64,000 bases of DNA from DASTFY01 sp963769115 (GTDB lineage: Bacteria; Actinomycetota; Acidimicrobiia; Acidimicrobiales; Ilumatobacteraceae), in assembly GCA_963769115.1 (NCBI GenBank), contig CAVYKN010000010.1, positions 186,001 to 250,000 of the forward strand, given 5' to 3'. The position numbers and the translations under genes are program-made. Below, piece by piece: positions 9,121-18,589 of the stretch (its first letter is position 1; each line of letters begins with the position of its first letter). Below the pieces are notes generated by a model. The model saw only the letters and a program-made list of their open reading frames with translations, searched no databases and was not told the origin of the DNA.

Positions 9121-10010
9121 GCCGCGAACAGCTCCTGGACGGCCTTGGCCTGTCCACCCGAGGTGGACGACATCACCGCGATCGGCAGGACTCCCATCTC
9201 GCGCCACGCGTCCAGGCCGTCGCGCACCTCCGCTGCTGACCCGCTGAGCGTCACGTCGTGCAGCCAGGCGTCGCTCATCAGCGCAGGCAGCCGCTCCCGC
9301 TCCTTGGCGGCCAGCGCGGCCTCGATGGCGTCCATCTCCTCGGCGTAACCCACCGCCCGCCAATAGTTCCGGTAGTTGGGGAGCGTGAGGTACCCGGACA
9401 TCGTCCGGCGGTTCACCGCGTCCCCGGCGGCACGGTCGGCGTCGATGACGGTCGGGATCATCGTCGCCCGGAAGAAGCCGGCGTCCGCGGCGCCCGGCAC
9501 GCGCGCCAGCTGAGCAGCCATCGCGCTGCGGGCCGCGTTGGCCCAGATGGCCCCCTCGGCGACGTCGACGGCCAGGCCCAGCATCCGGTCCCGCATGGTG
9601 GCGAGGTAGATCGGCGGGGTGGCGTTGCCGTCGATGCCCCGGACGGCGGACACGTACTCCCGCGTGTCGGCCAGCGGCTGTCCCACCTCCACCCCGAGGC
9701 GGCGGTACAGCGTCCCGTGGGACACACCGAGGCCGAGCCGGAACCGGCCACCCGAGACCTCGTGGAGGTGCGCGGCGGTGCCCGCCGTCTCCGCGGCGTG
9801 GGACAGGTAGATGGGCTGGATGGACGTCCAGAACGGGATCTCGTGCGTCACGTGGGCCAGCGACACGCACAGGCTCATGGCGCTGCCGAGGCTGGGGCAG
9901 GCGATCCCTGCGAACCCCTGCCGGTCGGCCTCGGCCGCCAGCTCCAGGACCGCAGCCCGCTTGCCGGAGGTGGCGACGAGGGACAGGGCGGGACGATCGG
10001 ACGCCGGCAT
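9111..10010 (-). CDS. LLM-class (luciferase-like) flavin/F420-dependent oxidoreductase
   Basis: The 299-residue protein has the bacterial-luciferase-like TIM-barrel pattern: LELAAEADRQGFAGIACPSLG near the N-terminus, SGGRFRLGLGVSHGTLYRRLG near residue 90, and a C-terminal SGSAAEVRDGLDAWREMGVLPIAV. In actinobacteria such proteins usually use coenzyme F420, sometimes FMN; the substrate cannot be read from the sequence. I start it at ATG 10010 because the preceding residues in that frame match nothing. It is a single gene converging on the desaturase with a 10-bp overlap of stops. Confidence 0.85.
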   Translation of the reverse strand: MPASDRPALSLVATSGKRAAVLELAAEADRQGFAGIACPSLGSAMSLCVSLAHVTHEIPFWTSIQPIYLSHAAETAGTAAHLHEVSGGRFRLGLGVSHGTLYRRLGVEVGQPLADTREYVSAVRGIDGNATPPIYLATMRDRMLGLAVDVAEGAIWANAARSAMAAQLARVPGAADAGFFRATMIPTVIDADRAAGDAVNRRTMSGYLTLPNYRNYWRAVGYAEEMDAIEAALAAKERERLPALMSDAWLHDVTLSGSAAEVRDGLDAWREMGVLPIAVMSSTSGGQAKAVQELFAAYA

Positions 10011-10181
10011 GACGCCGGACCGTAGCCAGCGCCCGCGACCACCGAGGCGTTCTGGTTTCGCTGGGATTCCCGCAGCGGCGCCCGAACGCCTCCGAACCGT
10101 TCGGGTCTCGTGCCGCCGTTTGCGAGTGCCTGGGCGGGTGGGTTCTCGGGGCCGAGGCGGACCGGCGGGTACGGTCGCGGG

Positions 10182-11330
10182 GTGCGCATCGGCCTGGTCT
10201 GCCCGTACAGCCTGACCGTGCCGGGCGGCGTCCAGGGGCAGGTGCTCGGACTGGCCCGGGTGCTGCGGGCGATGGGCCACGAGGCGCGGGTCCTGGCGCC
10301 GTGCGACGGGCCGCCGCCGGAGCTGTTCGTCATCCCCTTGGGCGACTCGATCCCCACGGCCGCCAACGGCTCGGTCGCCCCGCTGGCCCCCGATCCGGCC
10401 TGCCAGCTGCGCACCATCCGGGCGCTGGCCGACGAGGCCTTCGACGTGCTCCACCTCCACGAGCCGCTGGCCCCCGGCCCCACCATGACCGCGCTGGTGA
10501 TGCACCCGGCACCCACCGTCGGGACCTTCCACGCCGCCGGCGACAGCACCTCCTACCGCCTCGCCAACCGCAGCCTCAACTGGCTGGCCGGCCGGCTGGA
10601 CCTGCGCGTGGCCGTCTCCGACGACGCCCGCGAGCTGGCCGAGCGCTACTTCGGCGGCACCTACGACATGCTGTTCAACGGCGTCGAGGTGGGGCGCTAC
10701 CGGGTCGAGCGATCGGTCGGACGCACGGGACCCACGATCATGTTCTGCGGCAGGCACGAGCCCCGCAAGGGCCTCGACGTGCTGCTCAACGCCCTGGCCG
10801 AGCTGCCCTCGGACGTCCGCTGCTGGGTGGGCTCGGACGGCCCGGAGACGGCCGCGCTGCAGTCGCGCTTCGCCGGCGACCCCCGCATCGAGTGGCTGGG
10901 CCGGCTGACCGACGACGAGAAGATCGCCCGTCTGGCCTCCGCCGACGTGTTCTGCGCGCCCTCGCTGCGGGGCGAGTCGTTCGGGGTGGTCTTGATCGAG
11001 GCGATGGCCGCCGGCACGCCGATCGTCGCCTCCGACCTGCCCGGCTACCGGCGAGTGGCCCTTCCCGAGGTGCACGCCCTGCTCACGCCGCCGGGCGACA
11101 CCGCGGCGCTGGCCACCGCCCTCAAGAGGGTCCTCGAGGACGCCGAGCTCGGCCGCGCCCTGGCCGTCCAGGGCGCCGTGCGGGCCGAGGAATTTTCCAT
11201 GCGATCCCTCGCCGAGCACTACGTGCGGCGTTACCAGGCGCTCCTCGACGAAGCCGCCGCGGAAGCCGCTGAGGGCCGCGCGGGTGCCCGGGTTCCGGCA
11301 TGGGTGCGCCGTATCATGGCGCCGTCATGA
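10182..11330 (+). CDS. pimA: GT4 glycosyltransferase, PimA-like phosphatidylinositol mannosyltransferase
   Basis: The N-terminus IGLVCPYSLTVPGGVQGQV closely follows PimA, which transfers mannose from GDP-mannose to phosphatidyl-myo-inositol on the inner membrane face. The GT-B fold elements are visible: FHAAGDST near residue 120, CGRHEPRKGLDVLL near 185, and the E-x7-E motif in GESFGVVLIEAMAAGTPIVAS near 265. The GTG at 10182 is chosen because it gives the conserved N-terminus; an upstream in-frame ATG would add 24 poorly conserved residues. Its stop overlaps the lemA start (ATGA). Other GT4 specificities are possible. Confidence 0.82.
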   Translation: MRIGLVCPYSLTVPGGVQGQVLGLARVLRAMGHEARVLAPCDGPPPELFVIPLGDSIPTAANGSVAPLAPDPACQLRTIRALADEAFDVLHLHEPLAPGPTMTALVMHPAPTVGTFHAAGDSTSYRLANRSLNWLAGRLDLRVAVSDDARELAERYFGGTYDMLFNGVEVGRYRVERSVGRTGPTIMFCGRHEPRKGLDVLLNALAELPSDVRCWVGSDGPETAALQSRFAGDPRIEWLGRLTDDEKIARLASADVFCAPSLRGESFGVVLIEAMAAGTPIVASDLPGYRRVALPEVHALLTPPGDTAALATALKRVLEDAELGRALAVQGAVRAEEFSMRSLAEHYVRRYQALLDEAAAEAAEGRAGARVPAWVRRIMAPS

Positions 11331-11878
11331 CGTGGCTCATCGTCCTCATCATCGTCGTCGTCCTGGTGGCGCTCGTCGGGCTGTTCCTCTACAACGGCCT
11401 CGTCAGCAAGCGGAACCGGGTCGAGAACGCCTGGTCGCAGATCGACGTGCAGCTCAAGCGGCGGAACGACCTGATCCCCAACCTGGTCGAGACCGTGAAG
11501 GGCTACGCCGCGCACGAGCGGGGAACGCTCGATGCCGTGGTGCAGGCCCGCAACGCGGCCATGAGCGCGACAACGCCTGTCGCCGCCGCCCAGGCCGAGA
11601 ACCAGGTGGCCGGAGCGCTGCGCCAGCTCTTCGCCCTCTCCGAGGCCTACCCCGACCTCAAGGCCAACCAGAACTTCCTGTCGCTGCAGGAGGAGCTGTC
11701 CGCCACCGAGGGCCGGGTGGCGTACGCGCGGCAGTTCTACAACGACTCCGTGCTCTCCTATAACACCGCCATCCAGAAGTTCCCGGCCACCCTCATCGCC
11801 AGCCGCATGGGCTTCCGGGCCCGTGAGTACTTCGAGGCCGACGAGGGCGCCCGCCAGGCCCCCACCGTGTCGTTCTGA
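11327..11878 (+). CDS. lemA: LemA family protein
   Basis: It has an N-terminal membrane helix (WLIVLIIVVVLVALVGLFLY) followed by the LemA four-helix region: NRVENAWSQIDVQLKRRNDL, LIPNLVETVKGYAAHE, and near the C-terminus QEELSATEGRVAYARQFYND and AIQKFP. At 183 residues it has typical length. The topology puts a short tail outside and the helical domain inside. The function of LemA is not settled; it commonly neighbours an M48 protease, as here with htpX 27 bp downstream. The start overlaps the pimA-like stop by 4 bp, suggesting one transcript. Confidence 0.9.
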   Translation: MTWLIVLIIVVVLVALVGLFLYNGLVSKRNRVENAWSQIDVQLKRRNDLIPNLVETVKGYAAHERGTLDAVVQARNAAMSATTPVAAAQAENQVAGALRQLFALSEAYPDLKANQNFLSLQEELSATEGRVAYARQFYNDSVLSYNTAIQKFPATLIASRMGFRAREYFEADEGARQAPTVSF

Positions 11879-11905
11879 CGCCAGGCCGCACCCCGAACCC
11901 CCTTC

Positions 11906-12811
11906 ATGTACGAGCTCATCGCGTCGAACAAGCGCCGCAGCATCCTCCTCATCGTCGGCTTCGTCGGCGTGCTCACGCTCGTGGGCATGGCCTTCGGGCT
12001 GCTCGTCGGCTACGGCTGGCAGGGCACCGTCTTCGCCCTCGTGTTCAGCGGCGGGCTGGCGTTCGCGTCGTACTGGAAGGCGGACGCCGTCGCGCTCGCG
12101 GTCAGCCGCGCCCGGCCCGCTGACCCCGCGCAGTACCGCCGCCTCTACAACCTGGTCGAGGGGCTCACCATCGCCAGCGGCCTGCCCATGCCGCGCATCT
12201 ACATCGTCGACGATGCGGCTCCCAACGCTTTCGCCACCGGGCGCAACCCCCGGCACGCGGCGATCGCGGTGACCACGGGCCTCCTCGAGAAGATGAACCG
12301 TGTCGAGCTCGAGGGCGTGCTGGCCCACGAGCTCAGCCACGTCAAGAACTACGACATCCTCGTCTCCACCATCGCGGTCACGCTGGTGGGGGCGGTGGCG
12401 CTGCTCTCGGACATGGCGTTCCGCACCATGTACTGGAACGGCGGCCGGGTCGCCCGCGACGGCGACCGGGAGGACCACAACAACCCCCTGGCCATCTTCG
12501 GTCTGCTGTTCGTGATGCTGGCCCCCGTGGTGGCGTGGGCCATGCAGGCTGCGATCAGCCGACGGCGCGAGTCCCTCGCCGACGCCTCCGCCGTGCAGAT
12601 GACCCGCTATCCGCCCGGGCTGGCCTCTGCGCTGGAGAAGCTGCTCGCCGACACCACCGTCACCCACTCGGCCTCCAAGGCCACTGCTCACCTCTGGATC
12701 GAGCAGCCCATGTCAGGGGTGGGCGACCGTGGCCGGTTCGGCGGCTTCAACCAGCTTTTCGACACCCATCCCCCCCTCGAGGAGCGCATCGCTGCGCTCC
12801 GTGAGCTCTGA
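11906..12811 (+). CDS. htpX: HtpX-like M48 zinc metalloprotease
   Basis: This 301-residue membrane protease shows two N-terminal membrane helices, HELSH in VLAHELSHVKNYDI (~residue 140), two further hydrophobic segments, and the third-ligand glutamate in RRRESLADASAVQ (~residue 215). HtpX-type proteases degrade misfolded membrane proteins from the cytoplasmic face. It follows lemA directly and the next gene begins 7 bp after its stop. All catalytic residues expected of the family are present. Confidence 0.92.
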   Translation: MYELIASNKRRSILLIVGFVGVLTLVGMAFGLLVGYGWQGTVFALVFSGGLAFASYWKADAVALAVSRARPADPAQYRRLYNLVEGLTIASGLPMPRIYIVDDAAPNAFATGRNPRHAAIAVTTGLLEKMNRVELEGVLAHELSHVKNYDILVSTIAVTLVGAVALLSDMAFRTMYWNGGRVARDGDREDHNNPLAIFGLLFVMLAPVVAWAMQAAISRRRESLADASAVQMTRYPPGLASALEKLLADTTVTHSASKATAHLWIEQPMSGVGDRGRFGGFNQLFDTHPPLEERIAALREL

Positions 12812-12818
12812 GGTACCC

Positions 12819-13910
12819 ATGATGCAGAACCCCTTCCCCCGGCGCGCGATCGCGGTGGCTCTGGCGGCGGCGGCCGTCCTGGCCGCCTGCGGTGGCGGTG
12901 ACGACGACAGCGCCTCGACCACCGAGACGCCGACGACCCGCGCCACCACGACGACCGAGGCCACGACCACGACCGAGGCCACGACGACGACCACCACGAT
13001 CCCGACGACGACCACGGCCCCGCCGACGTTCCCCCTCACCGGGGTGCCGGCCGGCAACGCTCTCGCCGCGCTGCGGCCGGCGATCGTCGTGAAGATCGAC
13101 AACCACCGGGACGCCCGCCCGCAGGCCGGCCTGAACCAGGCCGACATCGTCTACGAGGAGATCGTGGAGGGCATCACGCGCTTCTTCACCGTCTTCCAGT
13201 CGACCGACGCCGCGCCGGTCGGCCCGATCCGCTCGGCCCGCACCCAGGACGTCGACCTGTTGAACCAGCTCGGCCGGCCGCTGTTCGTCTGGTCAGGCGG
13301 CAACCGCAACGTCGTCAACGCCATCGGCGGCGCCAACGCCATCAGCATGGCGCACGGCCAGGGCCCGGGCTTCTTCCGCGACCGCCGCGGTCGCCGGGTG
13401 GCGACCGAGCACACGCTGTTCAACGAGGGCACCCCCACGATCTACAGCCGGCTCGATCCGAGCCAGGGCACGCCGCCCGCGTTCTTCAGCTACCGCCCGG
13501 CCGGGGCGGCGTCGGCCGGGCAGCCGGTCACCAGCATCAACCTCGGCATGGACGGTGTCCCCGTGACCTGGACGTGGGACGCGGCGGGCAAGACCTGGGT
13601 CCGCAACGAGTACGGCGAGGCCCACATGGACAACGCCGGGGCGCCGGTCAACACGGCCAACGTCGTCGTGCAGTTCGTGAACTACCGGCCGAGCCCGGCC
13701 GACCGCCGCTCGCCCGAAGCCGTGACGGTGGGGGAGGGCGATGCGTGGATCTTCAGCGACGGCAAGCTGACCTTCGCCCGCTGGTCCCGTCCCGACCCGA
13801 GCCGCCCCGCCGTCTTCACCGACGCCGGCGGGAAGCCGGTCCTCCTGAGCCCCGGTCGCACCTGGATCGAGCTGGCCGAGGCCGGGGTCACGCCGGTCGG
13901 CTACGCATGA
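12819..13910 (+). CDS. DUF3048 (YerB-like) lipoprotein
   Basis: An N-terminal signal ends in a lipobox (VLAAC near residue 22). A low-complexity Thr/Glu/Ala stretch (residues ~30-65) then serves as a spacer. The mature domain has DUF3048 features: KIDNHRDARPQAGLNQADIVYEE, TRFFTVFQS and GPIRSARTQDVDL. The family's biochemical role is not established. Tandem ATG codons at 12819 and 12822 are both possible starts. The ACGACG-rich DNA at ~12900-13020 is coding repeat, not a CRISPR or regulatory array. Confidence 0.85.
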   Translation: MMQNPFPRRAIAVALAAAAVLAACGGGDDDSASTTETPTTRATTTTEATTTTEATTTTTTIPTTTTAPPTFPLTGVPAGNALAALRPAIVVKIDNHRDARPQAGLNQADIVYEEIVEGITRFFTVFQSTDAAPVGPIRSARTQDVDLLNQLGRPLFVWSGGNRNVVNAIGGANAISMAHGQGPGFFRDRRGRRVATEHTLFNEGTPTIYSRLDPSQGTPPAFFSYRPAGAASAGQPVTSINLGMDGVPVTWTWDAAGKTWVRNEYGEAHMDNAGAPVNTANVVVQFVNYRPSPADRRSPEAVTVGEGDAWIFSDGKLTFARWSRPDPSRPAVFTDAGGKPVLLSPGRTWIELAEAGVTPVGYA

Positions 13911-14009
13911 CGGTCGGGCCTGACGCCCGCGCCTGACACCCGTCGTGGCGATTCGGGCCCCACTCGATTCTGGGGGCCATTGTGACGGCCGGCCCGTAGA
14001 ATCGAGGGC

Positions 14010-14933
14010 ATGGCTCCGCAGCCCGTCGAACAGCCCGGCACTCCTTCGATCGCACCGTCCCGCACCGGCACCTTCCCGGTCAAGCGGGGTCTGGCCGAGA
14101 TGCTCAAGGGGGGCGTGATCATGGACGTGGTCACGCCCGAGCAGGCCAAGGTGGCCGAGGACGCCGGGGCGGTCGCCGTGATGGCGCTGGAGCGCGTCCC
14201 GGCCGACATCCGGGCCGACGGTGGCGTGGCCCGCATGAGCGACCCCGAGATGGTCGAGGGCATCAAGGACACCGTCACCATCCCGGTCATGGCCAAGGCC
14301 CGCATCGGCCACTTCGTGGAGGCCCAGATCCTCGAGGCGCTCGGCGTGGACTACGTCGACGAGTCCGAGGTGTTGAGCCCGGCCGACGAGGCCCACCACA
14401 TCGACAAGTGGGCCTTCACCGTGCCCTTCGTGTGCGGGGCCACCAACCTGGGCGAGGCCCTGCGGCGCATCAGCGAGGGCGCGTGCATGATCCGCTCCAA
14501 GGGAGAGGCCGGCACGGGCAACATCGTCGAGGCCGTGCGGCACCTGCGCTCCATCACCGGCGACATGCGCAAGCTCACCCAGGCCGATCAGGCCGAGCTG
14601 TTCGATTGGGCCAAGCGGCTCCAGGCACCCCTCCCGCTCGTGCAGGAGGTGGCCGAGACCGGCTGGCTGCCCGTGCCCCTGTTCTGTGCCGGCGGCATCG
14701 CCACCCCGGCCGACGCCGCGCTCGCCATGCAGCTCGGCGCCGAGGCCGTGTTCGTGGGCTCCGGCATCTTCAAGAGCGCCGATCCAGCGCCGCGGGCCAA
14801 GGCCATCGTGGAGGCCACCGCGCACTTCCGCGACGCCCACATCCTGGCCAAGGTGAGCCGCGGCCTGGGGACGCCCATGACCGGCATCGGCATGGACGAT
14901 CTCGACCTCCGCCTGGCCGACCGAGGCTGGTAG
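14010..14933 (+). CDS. pdxS: Pyridoxal 5'-phosphate synthase lyase subunit PdxS
   Basis: PdxS (Pdx1) condenses ribose 5-phosphate, glyceraldehyde 3-phosphate and ammonia into PLP. Diagnostic blocks are present: GGVIMDVVTPEQAKVAEDAG, ALERVPADIRADGGVARM, VDESEVLSPADEAHHIDKW, and the phosphate/lysine segment SKGEAGTGNIVEAVRH. The length (307 residues) is slightly over normal because of about 15 extra N-terminal residues. pdxT, which supplies the ammonia, lies 33 bp downstream, so the two probably form the usual PLP synthase complex. Confidence 0.96.
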   Translation: MAPQPVEQPGTPSIAPSRTGTFPVKRGLAEMLKGGVIMDVVTPEQAKVAEDAGAVAVMALERVPADIRADGGVARMSDPEMVEGIKDTVTIPVMAKARIGHFVEAQILEALGVDYVDESEVLSPADEAHHIDKWAFTVPFVCGATNLGEALRRISEGACMIRSKGEAGTGNIVEAVRHLRSITGDMRKLTQADQAELFDWAKRLQAPLPLVQEVAETGWLPVPLFCAGGIATPADAALAMQLGAEAVFVGSGIFKSADPAPRAKAIVEATAHFRDAHILAKVSRGLGTPMTGIGMDDLDLRLADRGW

Positions 14934-14966
14934 GACCCATGTCGGGCGAGCGCTCGAGGCCTCCAG

Positions 14967-15546
14967 GTGCGCCCGCGCATCGGCGTGCTGGCGCTGCAGG
15001 GCGCGTTCGCCGCGCACGCCCGCGTCCTCACTGACCTCGGCGCCGACGCCGTCGAGGTCCGGCGGCCCGACCAGCTCGATGGTGTCGACGCCCTGGTCAT
15101 GCCCGGCGGCGAGTCGACGACGATGTCGATGCTGCTCGAATCGTCGGGTCTGTTCGACCCCCTCGCCAAGCGGCTGGCCGACGGCCTCCCGGTGCTCGGG
15201 ACCTGCGCCGGCATGATCCTCCTGGCCGTCGAGGTGGTTGACGGCCGGCCCGACCAGCGCAGCTTCGGCGCCATCGACCTGACGGTCCGTCGCAACGCCT
15301 ACGGGCGCCAGGTCGACAGCTTCGAGACCGATCTCGACGTCCCCGAGCTGGGGCCGGCTCCCTTCCACGCCGTGTTCATCCGGGCCCCCGGTGTCGACCG
15401 CGCCGGCGCCGACGTGGACGTCCTGGCGTCGTGGGAGGACCGTCCCGTGCTGGCCCGTCAGGGCGCCGTCACCGTCGCCGCGTTCCATCCTCGAGCTCTC
15501 GGGCGATGCCCGCATCCACTCGCGCTTCCTCGAGGAGGTCGTCTAG
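14967..15546 (+). CDS. pdxT: Pyridoxal 5'-phosphate synthase glutaminase subunit PdxT (one apparent frameshift)
   Basis: PdxT hydrolyses glutamine and channels ammonia to PdxS. IGVLALQGAFAAH, MPGGESTTMSMLL and the nucleophile region GTCAGMILLA are in frame. Near 15489-15492 an extra base breaks the frame: removing it turns VTVAAFHPRAL into AAFHPELSGDARIHSRFLEE, restoring the family's conserved C-terminal His/Glu and a stop at 15544-15546. As given, the frame runs on into yebC and mimics a PdxT-YebC fusion. Because PdxS needs this partner for glutamine use, a consensus error is more likely than a mutation. It starts at GTG 14967. Confidence 0.88.
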
Positions 15547-15548
15547 TC

Positions 15549-16295
15549 ATGTCCGGTCACTCCAAGTGGGCCACGATCAAGCACCAGAAGGGCGCCAAGG
15601 ACAAGGCCCGCGGCAAGCTGTTCGCGAAGCTCATCCGGCAGGTCGAGGTGGCCGCCCGCGAGGGCGGGGGCGACATCGAGGCCAACGCCACGCTGCGCAC
15701 CATGTACAACAAGGCGAGGTCGGCGTCGGTGCCCATCGACACCATCGAGCGGGCCATCAAGCGGGGGACCGGCGAGCTCGACGGTGTCACGTACGAGTCG
15801 ATCACCTACGAGGGCTATGCCCCCGGTGGCGTGGCGCTGCTCATCGACGTGCTGACCGACAACCGCAACCGCACGGGCGCCGAGGTCCGCAGCCTGTTCT
15901 CGAAGATGGGCGGGTCGATGGCCGAGCCGGGTTCGGTGGCCTGGCAGTTCACCCGCACCGGCGTGGTGATGGTGCCGCGCTCGGTCAGCGAGGACGACAT
16001 CATGCTCGCCGCGCTCGAGGCCGGTGCCGAGGACATCGCCGACGACGGCGACACGTGGCGGCTCACCTGCCCGCCGCAGGCCACCGAGACCGTCCGGGAG
16101 GCGCTGGAGGCCGCGGGCGTCACGGTGCTGTCGGCCGAGAGCACCATGCTCCCGTCGACCACCATCGAGGTGACCGAAGCCGACGAGGCCAAGAAGGTCC
16201 TGCGCATCATGGACGCCCTCGAGGAGCACGACGACGTCCAGGACGTGTACTCGAACTTCGACATCCCCGAGGAGATCCTCGCCGCCAGCGTCTGA
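15549..16295 (+). CDS. yebC: YebC/PmpR family regulatory protein
   Basis: This 248-residue protein begins with the invariant SGHSKWATIKHQKGAKD segment and continues KLFAKLIRQVEVAARE, both signatures of the family. YebC-type proteins were described as transcription factors, and more recently some as helping ribosomes through proline stretches. It sits between pdxT and a methyltransferase; in many actinobacteria yebC directly precedes ruvC, whereas here ruvC is about 31 kb downstream. The ATG at 15549 lies 2 bp after the restored pdxT stop. The apparent longer frame from 14967 is an artefact of the pdxT indel. Confidence 0.94.
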   Translation: MSGHSKWATIKHQKGAKDKARGKLFAKLIRQVEVAAREGGGDIEANATLRTMYNKARSASVPIDTIERAIKRGTGELDGVTYESITYEGYAPGGVALLIDVLTDNRNRTGAEVRSLFSKMGGSMAEPGSVAWQFTRTGVVMVPRSVSEDDIMLAALEAGAEDIADDGDTWRLTCPPQATETVREALEAAGVTVLSAESTMLPSTTIEVTEADEAKKVLRIMDALEEHDDVQDVYSNFDIPEEILAASV

Positions 16296-16354
16296 CCCGG
16301 CCGTCAGCCGTCAGCTCGATTCGGACGCGACCTCCAGTCGGCCACGATGGCGGC

Positions 16355-17014
16355 GTGGATGAGGTCGCGCCGGACGGATCGCCGGTCGCCGTGTATCGGG
16401 CGCTGCCCGCCGAGCCGGCGTTGGGCTACGTCCGTTCGCTCGTCAGCGGACCGGCGTCGATCCTCGACCTGGGTTGTGGCCCGGGACGCCTCACCAACCC
16501 GCTGGCCGCCGACGGCCATCAGGTCGTCGCCGTCGACGACTCGGCGGACATGCTCGCCGACGTCACCGGCGCTGAGACCGTGCTGGCCGATGTGTGGACC
16601 CTGGACCTCGACCGGCGGTTCGACCTGGTGCTGGCCCTGAGCCATCTGGTCAACGAACCCGAACGGTCACGGCGCCTCGACCTCCTCCGGGTCTGTCGGG
16701 CCCACGTCCGTGACGGCGGCGCCGTCCTCGTGCAGCGCTATCCGCCGGGCTGGCAGCCTGGCGAGGGGACGAGCGAGGTAGGCGACGTCGGCATCCACGT
16801 GCACGACGTGGTCCACCACGGCGACGGCTCGTTCTCCGCCGTCGTGACCTATCGGCTCGGCGGGCACGGGTGGGACCAAGCGTTCACGGCGATCGTCGTC
16901 GACGACGACGAGCTGGCGGCACTGGCGTCGGCGACGGGCTTCGTCGTCGCGGAGACGATCGACACCGAAGGTGCGTGGGTCGTCCTGCGACCGGACGGAG
17001 GCGCCACGCCATGA
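16355..17014 (+). CDS. Class I SAM-dependent methyltransferase
   Basis: The SAM-binding motif ILDLGCGPGRLTNPLAADGH (~residue 40) is followed by VVAVDDSADML (~65) and a post-motif DLVLALSHLVNE (~100), a Rossmann-type methyltransferase of 219 residues. The acceptor substrate is not evident. It starts at GTG 16355 in an otherwise short intergenic region. Its stop overlaps the start of the AlkZ-like gene (ATGA), so the two are probably co-translated. Confidence 0.8.
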   Translation: MDEVAPDGSPVAVYRALPAEPALGYVRSLVSGPASILDLGCGPGRLTNPLAADGHQVVAVDDSADMLADVTGAETVLADVWTLDLDRRFDLVLALSHLVNEPERSRRLDLLRVCRAHVRDGGAVLVQRYPPGWQPGEGTSEVGDVGIHVHDVVHHGDGSFSAVVTYRLGGHGWDQAFTAIVVDDDELAALASATGFVVAETIDTEGAWVVLRPDGGATP

Positions 17015-18109
17015 CCACCGTGTTGTCGGCTCGGGCCCTCAACCGGGCCACGCTCTCCCGCCAGCTCCTGCTGGCGCCGTCGTCGCTCGACCCGCTGCAG
17101 GTCGTCGAGCAGCTCGTCGGCCTTCAGGCGCAGGTCCCGGGCAACCCCTACGTCGCGCTCTGGTCCCGCCTGTCGACGTTCGACCCGGAGGAGCTCGGGC
17201 GGCACCTCGTCGCCCGCGACCTCGTGCGCTCGCGCCGCCATCCGAGGCACCATCCACCTGCTCACGGCCGACGACTGCCTCGCGCTGTGGCCGGCGTCGC
17301 GTCCGGTGCTGGAGCGGGAGCTGCGCACCCACCGCGACCACGCGCCCAACCTCGAAGGAGTCGAGCTGGACGACGCGATGACGTGGGCCCGGTCGTTCCT
17401 CGACGAGCCCCGCACGCTGCCCGAGCTCAAGAAGGGCCTCCACGCGGCGTTCCCGGAGCTCGACGCGGGCGCCCTCGTGCTGGCTTGCCGGAACCGGCTG
17501 GCCCTGATCCAGGTGCCGCCCCGGGGCGTGTGGGGACGGTCCCACCAGGTGACGGTGACCACGTTGGAGGCGTGGGTCGGCCGTCCGCTCGGGCCGCCGC
17601 TGCCGATGGAGGACCTCGTGCTGCGGTACCTCGCCGCGTTCGGTCCCGCCACGGCCGCCGACGTCTCGACCTGGTCGCGCCTGCCCGGCTTCGGCCCCGT
17701 CGTGGGCGAGCTCAGCCCGCAGCTCGCCGTGTTCGAGGACGAGCGCGGACGCGTGCTCGTCGACCTGCCCGACGCGCCCCGACCGGATCCGGACACCCCG
17801 GCCCCGGTCCGCTTCCTGCCGGAGTACGACAACGTGCTGCTCTCCCACGCCGACCGGACCCGCTTCTTCGAAGGTGACGTCTCCGCGCTCTACCCGCCCG
17901 GCCGTCTCGGTCGGGGCCACGTGCTCGTGGACGGCACGGTGCAGGCGACGTGGCTCCTCGAGGGAGACGCCATCGCCGTGCGCCACCTGGACCTGCCGGA
18001 CGAGGTGCTCGGCGAGGTGGCCGGCGTCGCCGATCAGCTGGCGTCGTTCCTCGGGCTGGCCGATCGGGCCGTTCGGTTCGAGAGGGTCGGCGCGGGGGAC
18101 CGCCGGTAG
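17011..18109 (+). CDS. AlkZ-like winged-helix DNA-binding / DNA glycosylase family protein (one apparent frameshift)
   Basis: The N-terminal half carries the family pattern LVGLQAQVPGNPYVALWSRL. The C-terminal half (FGPATAADVSTWSRLPGF..., FLPEYDNVLLSHADRTR) is typical of the YcaQ/AlkZ-type winged-helix proteins, some of which unhook DNA crosslinks. The frame breaks near 17231-17236: deleting one base in TCGCGCCGCC restores VRSAAIRGTIHLLTADDCLALW and joins the halves into about 366 residues. It is coupled to the upstream methyltransferase by ATGA. The glycosylase activity is inferred from family; many members are uncharacterised. Confidence 0.78.
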
Positions 18110-18119
18110 CCTGCGCGCC

Positions 18120-18578
18120 GTGACGATCGCCGTCGGAGACCAGGCTCCGGACTTCACGCTGCCCGGCACGGGGGACCGCAACTACTCGCTGGCCGAATAC
18201 CGCGGTCGTCCGATCGTGCTCGTCTTCTACCCGGGTGACGACACGCCGGTGTGCACGAAGCAGCTCAACACGTACAACGACGACATCGGGGCCTTCCGCG
18301 ATCTCGACGCCGCGGTCCTGGCCATCAGCCCGCAAGGCCTCGAGAGCCACGAGCGCTTCGCCTCGAAGTACGGGTTCGACTTCCCGCTCCTCGCCGACAC
18401 CGACAAGGCGGTGGCGGCCAGCTACGGCACCCTCGGGCCCCTCGGCTTCCCCCGCCGGTCGGTGTTCGTCATCGACGCCGACGGCGTGGTCCGCTACGCA
18501 CACCGCGCCATCGCAGGTCTCACGTTCCGCCCCACCGCAGAGCTGGTGCGGGCCGTCGAGGCCGCCAACCCCGGCTGA
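18120..18578 (+). CDS. Peroxiredoxin (AhpC/TSA, Bcp-like)
   Basis: This is a short 152-residue peroxiredoxin. The peroxidatic cysteine lies in FYPGDDTPVCTKQ (residue 45), preceded by the canonical APDFTLPG and followed by the Arg-containing FPRRSVFVIDADG. The position five residues after the cysteine, where many Bcp proteins carry a resolving Cys, is Asn (CTKQLN), so it may act as a 1-Cys enzyme or use an external thiol. The GTG at 18120 gives the conserved N-terminus. It converges with the secreted protease gene 11 bp away. Confidence 0.88.
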   Translation: MTIAVGDQAPDFTLPGTGDRNYSLAEYRGRPIVLVFYPGDDTPVCTKQLNTYNDDIGAFRDLDAAVLAISPQGLESHERFASKYGFDFPLLADTDKAVAASYGTLGPLGFPRRSVFVIDADGVVRYAHRAIAGLTFRPTAELVRAVEAANPG

Positions 18579-18589
18579 GCCGCCTCGCC

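Noticed and set aside
10092..10104. CCGAA-CCG-TTCGG hairpin upstream of the pimA-like gene
   Set aside because: A 5-bp stem is expected by chance in DNA of this composition.
9111..11219. A 702-residue reading of the luciferase-like gene
   Set aside because: The extra N-terminal 400 residues are the antisense of the pimA-like gene; the conserved protein starts at 10010.
12900..13020. Repeated ACGACGACC-type DNA as a possible repeat array
   Set aside because: It encodes the Thr-rich spacer of a lipoprotein in frame, with no regular unit or spacers, so it is not CRISPR or a tandem array of interest.
14967..16295. Apparent PdxT-YebC fusion protein
   Set aside because: The join is caused by one extra base near 15490; the normal PdxT end and stop (15544-15546) and a normal YebC start (15549) are both present.
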